Positions 49,600-60,500 of a stretch of 64,000 nucleotides of DNA are shown here, one piece after another. How positions within the stretch are numbered: the first letter of the stretch is position 1; every line of letters starts with the position of its first letter. Position numbers and translations under genes: made by a program. The DNA is from Sthenelais limicola (lineage: Eukaryota > Annelida > Polychaeta > Phyllodocida > Sigalionidae), in assembly GCA_942159475.1 (NCBI GenBank), contig OW804094.1, positions 126,404,755-126,468,754 of the forward strand, given 5' to 3'. A model generated the notes under the pieces. It saw only the letters and a program-made list of their open reading frames with translations, did not search any database and was not told where the DNA came from.

Positions 49600-49669
49600 A
49601 TAGTATTTATTAGTATAAATATTAGTATAATATCAGTATAAATATTAGTATAAATATTAATATAAGTAT
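49600..49669. repeat. TAGTATAAATAT tandem repeat
   Basis: About five imperfect units of AGTATAAATATT. Confidence 0.85.
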
Positions 49670-49693
49670 GGGATTAATCTTTACATATAATAA

Positions 49694-49738
49694 AGAGAGA
49701 AAGAGAGGGAGAGGGAGAGAGAGAGAAGGGAGAGAGAG
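49694..49738. repeat. GA microsatellite
   Basis: Purine-only GA-rich run. It faces the CT tract at 49845-50084 in inverted sense. Confidence 0.9.
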
Positions 49739-49844
49739 TCAAAAATCACTTTTCCAAGGCCGGAAAAGCCATTTGTAATTTGTAAAGGGAGGAGGAGGAA
49801 GAGTAGAAGGAGGAGAAAGCACCACAATTACTTGTATAGAGATC

Positions 49845-50084
49845 TGCTCGCTCTCCCCACTCTCTCTCTCTCCCGTCTCTCCCCACTCTCTCTCCTCTCT
49901 CTCTCCTCTCTCTCTCTCTCCTATCTCTTCCCTCTCCTATCGCTCTCCTCTCTCACTCTCTCACTCTCTCCTCTTTCCTCTCCCTCCCTTCCTCTCTCCT
50001 CTCTCCCCTATGGCTGTCTTGTCTCTCTTCATTCTCTCTCCTCTCTCTCTACTTCTCTCTCTCCTCTCTTCCCTCTCTCTCCAG
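49845..50084. repeat. CT-rich tract
   Basis: About 240 bases of CTCTCC-type repeat. The open frame read through it encodes only Ser/Leu/Pro low-complexity sequence. Confidence 0.93.
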
Positions 50085-50089
50085 ATCAA

Positions 50090-51065
50090 GGAAGTCGTTA
50101 ACGCAGTAGGGGCCCAATCATTGAGAGTTAAGAAATTTTCCATAAAGACGTTATGCAACAAACCCATCCAGCACAATCAATACTAATCAATATATGAATT
50201 TGTCATCAGAAAGTTTATGCAGAAGGCACAGGGTTTCCTGAAAGCTGATTTGTTCCTCACCTGTACTCACCTATGAGATCAGTGTATAATGTAGTATATG
50301 GAATTGGCAATTAAGCAGCATAAAGTGGCCACCCATTGCCGCCCTTCAGGGCTCATTAGCCGTAGAAAAAAGAGCTTGACAGACGGTCTCGACGGGGATT
50401 AGAGGACGAAATTCCGTCCTCCAAGAATGTCCTAGACCAGACCCTATTTATCTAAAGGGGTCTTATCGGGTTTCAGGGGTCTAATTTTTTATGACAAAAA
50501 TTCGGAAGAATTCTCAAAAGTCGGACAGATGATGATAATATTAGTTATATCAAGTTTTTATCCCCTGATTGTCAGCGTTGAGAAACACCACGAAAAGGTG
50601 ATGCTGATACTGTCTGCTCTTTGTTATCCAGTAATAAAACTGATTTTTTTTTAGAAAAAGAAACTGGAATGGATTTGCAATTCGGGGAGATGTCAAGTGT
50701 GTGAGCCATTGTAGCGATTCTGCTGCAGGTGCGCCAGTTCACTCCCCGTTTTGATACAATACGATGATAGCGGACTTTCCACTATGGTTTCTGTCCTCTC
50801 ATAATTTGCAAAATATACCCTACCGTTTATGCTAATAACAACCAATTTAATATTTCTCTTTTAGAATATATCCTTTCCATATAGTATGGGTCATGGGAAA
50901 AAGGCATCTATTCATAATGTATAATCCCATTAAGGAACGTCAAATACGTTTCAAGCCCGATTAAGAAAAACAAAAAATAAAGGGCATTCACCTTTGTGTT
51001 AACGTTAGTACGGAGAAACGCAACTCCATATCTATAGCGCAGCATATCACCTCGAAAAGGGCTAC
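50090..51065. other. Non-coding, no gene seen
   Basis: Between the CT tract and the candidate exon at 51.07 kb; no recognisable frame. Confidence 0.5.
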
Positions 51066-51072
51066 CTTTTAG

Positions 51073-51285
51073 ACAGCACTCATCAACTTCAATTGCCCAA
51101 ATGGCTGTATGAGAGTGCTGGAGCGACGTAGGGTGATTGCGAGAGTTCTTCTCTCGGTATTCAACCCGGGTAATAAGTACATTGAGAGAAGAGCTGTGGA
51201 GAGAGTTTGTAGGGCAATAGTCATAAGTCTCTGGGCTTTGAGCGATAATGAGGGAAGACTCAGTGTAATTACTGCCACACCTTGA
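51073..51285 (+). CDS. Candidate exon or small ORF, unknown product
   Basis: After CTACCTTTTAG, which could be a splice acceptor, the frame starting at 51073 is open for 70 codons to a TGA at 51283-51285. It includes an internal ATG at 51109 followed by a basic, helical-looking segment (RVLERRRVIARVLL). A good donor-like sequence, CCCGGGTAATAAGT, occurs at 51168-51177. If it were used and joined to the acceptor at 51537, the frame would continue open to a TGA at 51618-51620, then an AATAAA at 51761. I do not recognise the protein. Chance is a serious alternative. Confidence 0.2.
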   Translation, partial: TALINFNCPNGCMRVLERRRVIARVLLSVFNPGNKYIERRAVERVCRAIVISLWALSDNEGRLSVITATP

Positions 51286-51537
51286 GTAAAGTGGTCACCT
51301 GACCGGAAAAGACATAAGTCACACGGAAGCAATGAACACTGCACACTAACCCAAATAAGCTGGCCTTTCCCAGTCACACAATGAGTACGTGGAGAAAAGA
51401 GATTTGTCAACTAGACATAGTAGAACGGCAACAGACAAGCATCTCAGTGCACAGTACACCAAGATCGCAATGACTTTTTCTTTGACGTAAAGCCAATTGG
51501 AACTGATGTATGTCTTCGTTGTCATTTTTCATGGCAG

Positions 51538-51620
51538 GCACGTCTGGGTATCTGCCATTATTACAGTTCGGACGAAAGAATGGTTGTAATAAAAACTTAG
51601 ACAAAAGGTTTGAGTTTTGA
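51538..51620 (+). CDS. Candidate terminal exon
   Basis: TTGTCATTTTTCATGGCAG (ending at 51537) is a good splice-acceptor match. Reading in phase with a donor at 51170, the next 27 codons are open to TGA (51618-51620). Read instead in the first frame it ends at TAG (51598-51600). An AATAAA signal follows 140 bases later. No family is recognised. The pairing with the upstream exon is an inference from splice-site fit only. Confidence 0.18.
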
Positions 51621-51760
51621 GTTGGAGTTTAATGCTTTTTATTATGGTGATATATTGCCAATGATGGCTGAAAGAAATATAGTTGTAGTGGTATAATAGT
51701 GAGATCGTTACATGACATAAATATCAGTTTATTACGAATTTTATACATGTTAATGTTGGA

Positions 51761-51801
51761 AATAAAGTTTGTGCAAAAAAAAAAAAAAAAGAAAAAAAAA
51801 A
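51761..51801 (+). other. AATAAA signal followed by a genomic A-run
   Basis: AATAAA at 51761-51766 is followed within 9 bases by a run of A residues interrupted by a single G (51775-51801). This is what a retroposed transcript leaves in the genome. It could mark the 3' end of a processed copy or a SINE, and it conflicts with reading the upstream segments as spliced exons of an ordinary gene. Confidence 0.5.
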
Positions 51802-51804
51802 GCC

Positions 51805-52420
51805 AACTAAAAGTACACACGTATATAGTGTTCCTTCAATAATTGTTATGGTATTTCGATGTAAGTAAATATGAAGCGTTTGTCTCATAATATCTCATAC
51901 GCAGATACTAGTGTCATGCTCGCTAGAGACAAAAAGTTATCAAGCTCCCATGATTTAATTTTCACTCGTGATGCAAGTAACACTCGAAGATAGCAGGTGA
52001 TTCAACAATATACAAAAGGTTACATTATTTTAAATCATACATATTATGTTGTCTAAATAGGGAATGACTTTTAAATACAACATTGGTTGCATGCAATCAT
52101 GAGAGTATCGAGAACTCAAAGAAATTAGTTTCTTTTAAAAGAATGGATGATACCCATTTATATACTTAGAATTATTTCTCTTGTGGTGCATGGAAAATTC
52201 TACTATAATTAGTATGTTACATACCCCAGTTTAAGATCATAATAGCATAGCAAATAATGATAAGACAAAAGCAAAATGAAGATCCCTAATCCCAGAATCA
52301 AACCAAATGTAGTTTCTTGGACTAACTAAACGATAAAGCTTTAAATCTTTAGCAGAATTTCCCCACCTCTCTGCCTCAATGTTGCTTTTGCGTCTGTTCC
52401 CTCTGTGCCTGCTCTCTAGC
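51805..52420. other. AT-rich, no gene seen
   Basis: Follows the genomic A-run and leads into the GC-richer block at 52.4 kb. Confidence 0.5.
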
Positions 52421-52427
52421 TTTTGCC

Positions 52428-52595
52428 ATGGTTTCCTCTGCTACTTCCGTTCCGCAAACCTTCTTCGTATTTCAGCCATTTCTGGATGACAACATTTTTT
52501 CTGATTGGTCGCACATTGCCTCAAGGGTTCCCTTCGGTGTCCATTGGTTTCCGGCCATGGCGGAAAGCCTTGGAGAACCAAATCCTATCGTTTAA
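52428..52595 (+). CDS. Candidate short ORF in promoter-like GC-rich block
   Basis: ATG at 52428 sits in a good Kozak context (TTGCCATGG) and opens a 55-codon frame to TAA. The product would be hydrophobic and aromatic (TFFVFQPFLDDNIFSDW...). A second frame is also open over 75 codons (52423-52650, starting at a non-ATG codon), as expected in GC-richer DNA, so coding is not established. The same block holds several transcription-factor-like sites, and it may be a promoter or 5' UTR instead. Confidence 0.22.
   Translation: MVSSATSVPQTFFVFQPFLDDNIFSDWSHIASRVPFGVHWFPAMAESLGEPNPIV
52443..52570. promoter_or_regulatory. TATA-less promoter candidate
   Basis: ACTTCCGTTCCG (ETS-like), two inverted CCAAT boxes (ATTGG at 52504 and 52543) and CCGGCCATGGCGGAA (YY1/ETS-like, 52551-52565) lie within 125 bases of GC-richer DNA. 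It overlaps the candidate ORF at 52428. Confidence 0.3.
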
Positions 52596-52599
52596 CAGA

Positions 52600-53510
52600 C
52601 TGGTCGCAGTGCGGCGCAAGCATCTAACCACTCTAGAAGCTTGGTGCTAGCTTCAAGAGATTAAGATGTCTGGAAAAGGACATGTCTGAAAAAGGACAAG
52701 CTATTATAATGCTTTATATTCCCTTTACTTATTTCTGTAGGCGTATTAAAACATTGTGCAGAGACTCATTTATCAAAGTTGCAAGCCTGTTAAAAAATTA
52801 CGCCTGAATGTTCATTGAGTACTTGGAGCCTTTTAATTGTAAGTATTAAGGTACAATTTTTACGACGAGAGCCTTTTATTAGTCAATTATTCAGGATTGC
52901 TGATCTACAAATAAGGTAGAACTCATAATCAATACATGGATGAGTCGTTGAGCTTCTTTGTTGAACCAAATGGCATAAAAAGATAGGATTGATATGGCGT
53001 TCAGTATTTCAGGAGCCTTGAATTACTCCAGTCATAACATGAGAAGCTCAACAATAGTTCCAGTCACCATGGCAACATGGCCAGGTAGAGCAGGAATTCT
53101 TTCTTCATCAACTTGTTGGAAAGAAAAAAACTATTCCGGCGTTTTTATTATCTCGTCAAAATTTATACTTGGTCGAGTCTTTGAGTTACTATGGTTGCAT
53201 GGCACATTCAATATCCTCAGGAAATTCGAAATAATAATTTGCCCATTTCTAATGAATTATGACTTGTTAAAACGATTTTCATTTCATGAAGGACGATCAG
53301 GACAATGAAGGAGGATAGGACGCGCCTCCTCGATGAAATCAATGTTAATAAATGAACCAGGGCCCACGTATAAAGTATTGGGAAAGTTTTGACCGAAGTA
53401 GCGATCAAAAAGTATAATAAAAACTAGTGCGCAGTTCGATGGCCTGCCATCTGCTAGCAATCTTCAAAGTTGAGAGTGAAGCGGGGATTTAGAATTTGAA
53501 ATGGTTTTCA
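52600..53510. other. Non-coding, no gene seen
   Basis: A 104-codon frame at 52994-53308 starts with ATG, but it is AT-rich and unlike known proteins. Confidence 0.5.
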
Positions 53511-53546
53511 TTTTCTCCTCAATTTTCTCCTCAATCACTCCTCAAT
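53511..53546. repeat. TTTTCTCCTCAA tandem repeat
   Basis: Three imperfect units of about 13 bp. Confidence 0.8.
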
Positions 53547-53790
53547 AGGCATGCATGCAGTAATCTCTAAACCCTATTCCTTGCATAAATTCGGCAAAAA
53601 CATTGTGTTATTTCTCATTATTTGTTTTAGTGGTAACTGAGTGACGGCACTAGGGTTGTCAGTGTATTACATATTTATTACATAGCCTACCTTTTAGTAG
53701 TTGTACATTAATTTTATTAAACAATGAGAACACATTGAGTGAGTTGGTGAAAGAGGATGAGAGATTTTACTATTGTACTAACTCAAGTAC

Positions 53791-54828
53791 CAGGGGCGGA
53801 TCGAGCGTCTAAAATGAGGGGGGTCCAAGATGAAAAGAGCACACCAGTCCATCTGCAAAACAGAGCCAGAGGGGCACAAAGGCATACTAGGGGGTCCGGG
53901 ATCATGTTCCCCCGGAAAATCTTGAAATTTAAGGTGTCATTTGGAGGCATTTGGCGCTTTTTGGAGCACAAAATACGGCATTCAATCACACATGAAAAGT
54001 GGTCATTTTATTTCTATTACTTATTTTGACATGATCACACTAACATATATGACTTATGAGACCAGACTGCAGGGTGCTTATACGTCTTTCATGATAAACA
54101 TTAAGGACTTTCAAAACCAGGGATACCGTTTTTCAAGGACCTAAGAAACATAAAACATACAACACACACTGACTGTGGCAATTGTCCATGTATACATATT
54201 GTAAGATGTGGATTTATAGATAAAATTAGTTGTGGCTGCTGTTGCAAGTGCTGTAGGGGTGAAGTGGGGTCTGGGGGCATGTTGCCCCAAAGATTGTAAA
54301 ACCTGTGATGGAGTGAAATGGTGCATTCTGGGTGCAATTTTGGATCATAATCAGCCAGTTTTGTTTGTATTTACCGATACAAAGAATATGGGGTTGGGGG
54401 GGGATCTTAAAGGCAAATTTAATTATTTGACATCAAATCAAAATCTCCACCAAAATTTTAATGATGAAATCACATGTATCCAATGTCACACTGGATTACC
54501 AGATCAATGGGGGTTTGTCTGTAACTCCTGTTGGCAGGCCAGCCAACAACGTAAAGGTAGCATACTATAACTTTCGCACAACTGCCCCCAAACGATTGTC
54601 CAGATGATGTATACATGTAAAATAAACATGAGAGGGGGAAGTAATGTCAGCACAAACATATGTGAGGCCCATACACCTAAATTAGGGAGTCATGGAAAGT
54701 TTTTTTAAAAAAGGTCACTTTTCGTTGTAACAAAGACACTTTTGGTTGTTACACTTACAACAGAAAAAGGGCACTTGGGGTTGTGCAAAAGGGCACTTGG
54801 GGAAATGCTGAAAGGAGATCCGCCACTG
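53791..54828. mobile_element. Non-autonomous hAT-like DNA transposon
   Basis: The left end reads CAGGGGCGGATCG and the right end read inward is CAGTGGCGGATCTC, so the termini form an inverted repeat with the CAGTGGCGGATC ends common in animal hAT-type elements. The element is flanked by AGTAC on both sides (53786-53790 and 54829-54833), a perfect 5 bp target duplication. The interior has GGGGGTCC and GGGGCATGTTGCCCC runs and no transposase. A 112-codon frame at 54232-54570 is not similar to anything I know and is probably chance. hAT elements usually make 8 bp duplications; the 5 bp here is a point to check. Confidence 0.72.
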
Positions 54829-54839
54829 AGTACTACATT

Positions 54840-55680
54840 ATAATATATTATTCATTCTTTGTCAGCAAATCCCAGAAAGGATAACTTTTTATTTCTTCAG
54901 TAATGGCAAGATACAGACATACTAAATATTATTTACTCAGCTGAAAGGTTCTCACTGCTACCATGGATTGCATTACCTTTATAAATAATACGTTCTCCTT
55001 AACCAAAGTATAAGCAGGACCTTTGTAAGCTGGGGGTCAATTCTCCCCGGTCTCATGGCGCACATTCGTGCAGTGCCAGATGGATGGGCGACCTGAGCGG
55101 TATTCTCTAGGGGGGCGTTATTTTCCATCACTCGTGTGGTGTGTGTGTTTGAATTTATCGACACTACTTTTATTGGACATTAGACTTAATGATGAGGCAA
55201 CTGCATGGGACACACCAAACGAAAATATTGCCAATTCTGAGTTTAAACAAAGTAAGAATGAGAAGCATCATGTAGTAGTGGACATTTGTATATATAAACG
55301 TTGTGTTCATGCATGCCAGAACTTCTGAGTTGATGGGGACAAAGCCACTTAACCTTTCAGGCAAATGCCATAGTAACTTATAATTTGGAACCTCTTCATA
55401 ATAGAAGTCAACTCTATCGATCCAACCTATCTAGTCGATCATGTAATGCAAGGATTCACGAAAAGATCTCGCTGCATGTGCTGAAAGAGCGATCATGCTG
55501 CGTCACCATCACAGACCTTAAAGCCTTTTAAAATAGACTGCGTGGGCTAGCTGACTTCGGAGCTTCTGTTCTGATTACCTACATGTTGAAAACGAGCAGA
55601 AGACACCTTTCAGTAGTTTATTTTTCTTTCTTCTTTTCCCAAGGCGACCCTGTACTGACCTCTATCGGTGAGCGATAGCT
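54840..55680. other. Non-coding, no gene seen
   Basis: Short frames on both strands; leads into the E-box/CCAAT block. Confidence 0.5.
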
Positions 55681-55684
55681 TGCA

Positions 55685-55760
55685 CGGCTCGTCACGTGAC
55701 CTGCATGACAACAACTCCTATTGGCTGCGTTTCTACACCTGAGCCCCAGAGGATGTCGGG
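55685..55760. promoter_or_regulatory. Promoter candidate: palindromic E-box and CCAAT box
   Basis: GTCACGTGAC (55691-55700) is a perfect palindromic E-box of the USF/Max type. An inverted CCAAT box (CTATTGGCTG) lies about 25 bases downstream, followed by CpG-rich sequence. Direction is unknown. Confidence 0.33.
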
Positions 55761-55883
55761 ATGGCAAAGCGAAGACGAGGGTTGGGAAATGCTTGGCAGA
55801 AAAACGATCGGCGGGCAGACGAATGGTTAAAAGCTTTCGGAAAGAGCGGAGTAGCTTGGGGGGAGAATCGTGATTCTCTATGA
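55761..55883 (+). CDS. Low-confidence 40-codon basic ORF below an E-box promoter candidate
   Basis: ATG at 55761 gives MAKRRRGLGNAWQKNDRRAD... to a TGA at 55881-55883. An overlapping ATG at 55753 opens another frame of 25 codons. The GC-rich context and the upstream E-box and CCAAT box suggest a transcribed first exon rather than proving this frame is used. Confidence 0.15.
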   Translation: MAKRRRGLGNAWQKNDRRADEWLKAFGKSGVAWGENRDSL

Positions 55884-56320
55884 GATTAGTTTGTTGGAGT
55901 TATTGCACCCTATTGATTTCATCATAGAATGGATATTGATGTATGCGCCAATCAACAATCTTCCTAAGCGCAAACACAAGAAACACGCCATTATCCTGGC
56001 AGTTATGCAGATTTGCTGCTCGAGGGTATACCATATACTTGATTAATTAAATGCACTAATATTGCATCGCGTGTCAAAGTTCCCTTTTAATCAAGACTGA
56101 TAACACCAAATACAAATCTGTCATACACAAGCCAGGCGCTCTAATGCAACAATAATATATTATGTCATTTTTAGTGGCAAGCTTGGCTTCGACCCGGTCC
56201 GAAGCTGATCACCTTCGAGTCCATCCAGCTGTGTCCAAAGTCTTTGGCCCATCATTTTCTGTAATAGCCACATACAACAAGTTGATGCCAGTCTCACAGA
56301 CGTTTCAACATCACTCCGGT

Positions 56321-56415
56321 AGGAGGCCAATGGCAGGCAACGGGCAATAACAACAATGGTTGCCAGGCAACGGTCACAATGAATCAGTTTGGGAGGTAGA
56401 ATGATTGTGACGTAG
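56321..56415. promoter_or_regulatory. Promoter/enhancer candidate with RFX X-box
   Basis: GTTGCCAGGCAAC (56359-56371) fits the X-box bound by RFX factors, two GTTGCC-type half sites around a one-base spacer. CAGGCAACGG occurs twice (56334 and 56364). A CCAAT box is at 56327-56331 and a CRE-like TGACGTAG at 56408-56415, followed by a CpG-rich stretch. X-boxes mark ciliary gene promoters in animals; no ciliary gene is visible in the window. Confidence 0.4.
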
Positions 56416-56419
56416 ACCA

Positions 56420-57235
56420 GAGAGCGCGAGCGACGCGACCTCCAGAACCTGATACTAAAATACTGAATCGTCAACTTTAATCCGATCTGAGACTAGATCC
56501 CTTTTCTTATGACGTCACATTAGCGTGTCTATTAAAGGATCCTGGGCCATATAACTCCCGACTGGCCCCGTCGGGAAAGAGAGAAGGAACGTCATACAAA
56601 CACTGAACGTTGATAAACTACATGTATTTGTTTCAATTCAAGAAAAGAAATAAACGATTCTGATAAATATATTTTCGCTACAACGTGTCGCTTTTCAGCA
56701 GTTAGTTAGAAAGAAAATTATGTATAGTCACTTTCTGGTTAGAAAAGAAATAAAGATCTTCCAGATGGCGCCCTTATTCACGAACTATTTCCTATTTTAT
56801 TGTAGCGTTAAACTACCGATGTACGTACATGTTTACACGATACAAATTAGATGCCCTTAAGGAATACAACTAGAAAAACTTTCTGCAATGCGAGTAGGAA
56901 AGTTCATTGGCAACTATTAGTTGAGATTACTATTAGATGCTAAGCCACAAGGAGAAATCCAGTGCTTATCCATATATATGTTTATACATTAAATTATTCA
57001 AATATTAGATTTAACATTTCTATTTGAGAAAAAAATAAGTAAGTGACATGTGCATCCGATAAGAAAAGCATCTAATTTGTGTAATAACCAAGGTGCCATA
57101 TTGTTACTAATTCAAGATTACCACAAAAAAGTATTTAAAACAATTTTGTAGCGAACTTCGACAGTCATTGACTGAGAAGTTGTGTAAATCTACATGAATT
57201 ACTACGCTTTTTTTGCTATTGAGGTGCCGAAGACC
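56420..57235. other. AT-rich, no gene seen
   Basis: CTATTAAAGGATCC near 56530 resembles the repeat at 23.62 and 24.88 kb; otherwise nothing. Confidence 0.5.
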
Positions 57236-57239
57236 TCCC

Positions 57240-57312
57240 AACTGTTGGAGAAATCCTCACATGGCAGCTGAGTCTGCAATAAAATGTTTTCCAATCCAAT
57301 CCAATCCAATCC
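57240..57312 (+). mobile_element. LINE/SINE 3' tail with TCCAA repeats
   Basis: CTGCAATAAAATGTTTTCC is followed by four TCCAA-type units (57290-57312). The layout of an AATAAA signal plus pentanucleotide tail matches non-LTR retrotransposon 3' ends. The body upstream is not recognisable. Confidence 0.55.
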
Positions 57313-57480
57313 TGCGATGGATCCCATTGTTTTCAGTTCCAAAATATACTTTCCACACTTTTGACTTTGCAGCAATAACGGAACTCTGTACCATCGCAGT
57401 CCTTTGCTGTGGAAACCAAGATGAATCTGTGTTTGCATTGGTTGATGGAATGCAATGAGAGGTTATTTTGCAAGTGGTCA

Positions 57481-57564
57481 TCAGTTGCACAAGGAGTGGA
57501 GGTATGCGCATCATTATAAGTGGTGATAATGCTATGCGCACATTTCCCATCCTTGTGCAACTGA
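57481..57564. repeat. 84 bp foldback palindrome
   Basis: TCAGTTGCACAAGGA at the left is the reverse complement of TCCTTGTGCAACTGA at the right. Pairing continues inward through TATGCGCAT against the matching arm and a central ATTATAAGTGGTGATAAT. It could be a minimal MITE or a hairpin RNA precursor; nothing in the sequence decides between them. Confidence 0.65.
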
Positions 57565-57569
57565 CAACC

Positions 57570-60500
57570 ACTGTTTGTATCTTTCTTTTATTATTTAGAA
57601 TTTTTATACCGCCAATTCTCCGTAATATGATAATTGAATCATAGACAGGCATGCACATTGTATAATAATAATTGTTACAATCAATGATATTTATATCACA
57701 ACTACTATGCATGCTTAAATTATGTCATATTGACATGGATCTATGGGATGAACAAGAGACTTTGCTTCTCAGCGCAAAGCACGTGACCCGGCAGAAAACG
57801 CACGTGTTTTTTCTAAACAGAATGCACTGCGTGGATTTGTGTGCACCCTGCATGCTAACACGGTAGGTTGTGATATAAATGTAATAACAAAACCGCATGT
57901 TTCGCCCATTTTGAAAAATATTTAATACTTGTATATCCTTCGATACATCAAAGTTCCACTTATATGTCTCCACTAGAAAACAACCTAAATTGTGTGATTT
58001 TTTGGCAAGCCTCTCTTAAGTGAAATGTTTGTTTTTGTTGGAGCGCAATATTATGAGTTAGATGAATTGCTGGAGTTCGCATGAATAGTGATGCACAGCT
58101 ACAGCGCTTTTATATCAATAGTATGATCTTGTTTAGTTACTTTTTCCTGACATGCAATGCGTCATCTATGGCAACTATTTTCTTTGGCATACATCATGAG
58201 TCTACGATACAAGATCAAATTATAACAGTTTGATAAGCGCTCCTGTGATGCGAAATATTCACTCGCTTTGAATTGAATGCCCAAAAGAGAGCTTGAGTTA
58301 ATGAAAGCAACTGGGCTAATGTAAGATATTTTCATAGTCCCACGGTTGCAGAGCTAATACATATCTGAGTGATAGACTTATGATTGATACATATTAAATT
58401 CATATTAATTCAGAAATAAGCCCTGCTGATGATCAAAACTGATCTACTCTGAATTGGTGCCCTTGGAGACGTTTTCTTATATTAGAAGGAAGAAACCATT
58501 TCGGCATTTCCTTGGATAGATGCTGGTTTCATAATTAATAATTACTTAATGTACATGATATTTTGAGCTGTGTGTTGCCCTATATATAGGGCAACATACA
58601 CGTAATGGGACTGCACTTCTTCCATTACATCCTTCACATATTTTGCGATGAAGTATACACCCCATGAAACAAATAAGTAATATAGATATAGCAATAATGT
58701 GCATTACCTGTCCCATGAAAATACATCAATATATAGCAGGTAAAAATAAACTCCCATATTAATATATCTATGCATACTAAAAGCGAGAAATTTATTTTTA
58801 TTTTCATCAATCTAGTTTGGCTTATACTGGTGTCTGATGGGCTAGATACAAACATTCAGACAAACCAAACTGCAGGAGAGTCAAAGTATGGAATTTTCAT
58901 TCTTATCTTCAGACAGCTAATACGAGACTGGTAATCAGTCATTTTTTAATAGATCCTTTTGAATGGATCTTCACTTTTCAATACTTCGTATCATGGAATC
59001 CGCGCAACGACCCCAGCAGCAATGCGATGAATATTTCAGAACCGATCAAAATAATTCTTTCTGTGAAATCGCGGTCTTCCCATGCAAAAGGTGGGTCGGT
59101 TTGTGTTTTGTCTGCAAGATTGCTGCTGCAGCAATCTTCAAAGAGCTTCGTAGATTCAGCCGAGTTGATGATAAGATGAAAGATCTTTATATCCGCTGCC
59201 AGGCAAGAATGTCGGTCGATCTTTCTTTTCTCTGTACGCTGATGAACCCCGTCTGGCAAACAATAAAACCCTGACCTCACTGAGGAGAAAGGTGAGGAGC
59301 ACCTTAGGACTTGTGCCTTGGTGATGGCTGATTGTTAAGAAGACTTCTATTTAATCTTGACCCACAGGCGCAGTATCTCCGATAGGTTTCAGGATCGATT
59401 AAATCCACGCGAAGTAGATAGATCTGAAGCCACAGGTAACTTGGGGCGGCTTTATTTCAATGTTCAGCTTTCCATAACGAATCACACGCTTTGCCGGTGT
59501 ACGCAGATTACCACTGCCTCGGCCTATCACGTCTTCATTAAATATAGACATTGTGTACGCTAATTGACCTCGGTTACCTTGACTACACTTTCTTTATGCC
59601 ATTCCCAAGTCATGGGACTGTGAATAATCAAACCCAGTGGAGGCTGAAGATCACGGAGCCAAACTGAAGGCACTTCTTCTGCCTGATTAAAGGCAAAACA
59701 AGGGAGGCTTTCCTCCGGCAGAGCGTCAGTTGCACCGAAAACCGACGGAATTAATTGAACTTAAAATCAAGGACTATTTATCCAAAACATTGAGTAATCG
59801 AGGTTGATTCCAAAGAGCTCCCGGCTTCATCATTGGATGAGTATTACCTTTTCAAATAAAGGGCCTAATTTCTCACTTTGGGCCCATTCTTGTACGACTT
59901 TCATTATCTCCTGTTGCGCTTTGTAATTATTTACCAGAGCTCGATTTTTGTCTCACAATGGATCCACCGATTAAGTGATAAGGAGGGAAAATTATTCCAG
60001 GGGATCGTACGTGTGCAACAACTTCCTTTCCCTTAAGGAGCACAGTTATTTGCACTTCACTGGTAGGTCATAGTAAGGGGAAGGCAATAATTAAATGAAT
60101 AAGAATATTAATTCGAAGATATAATTATATTATGGGCTACTGCTATACGTAGAAAGATGAACAATACCATGATGAACACAACACCATGCACACTATCTCC
60201 TTTGAGTTTGAGGGTCACAATTTAATCCTGTATACAACAACCAGAAGCAAACCGATCTCAATGATTATATTTATACACAAGCGATACAGATCGGAGAAGC
60301 AGCGATTTAACATCATGTACATTCTAGGGAAAGCTTTGACTTGTGGCGTATTGAATGGGCTTGAAAAATCTGATGTGTAATCAAGAGTAATGTTGATTAA
60401 GCCTGGCAAAAACACTTTCCATGCAAGGCTGTCATTAAAGCAGCGTGGCCGACACGCGATCTGCGCCAGAACCCTGGTTCCCGCAGTGCAAACCAAGGTT

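Noticed and set aside
49832..50101. Ser/Leu-rich 89-codon frame
   Set aside because: Translation of the CT tract only.
54232..54570. 112-codon Cys-containing frame that resembles a small zinc-binding protein
   Set aside because: It lies wholly inside the hAT-like element, in typical non-coding MITE sequence; the Cys pattern follows from TGT-rich repeats.
57257..57712. 151-codon open frame on the minus strand
   Set aside because: It reads through the TCCAA retrotransposon tail and both arms of the palindrome at 57481-57564, so it cannot be a conserved protein.
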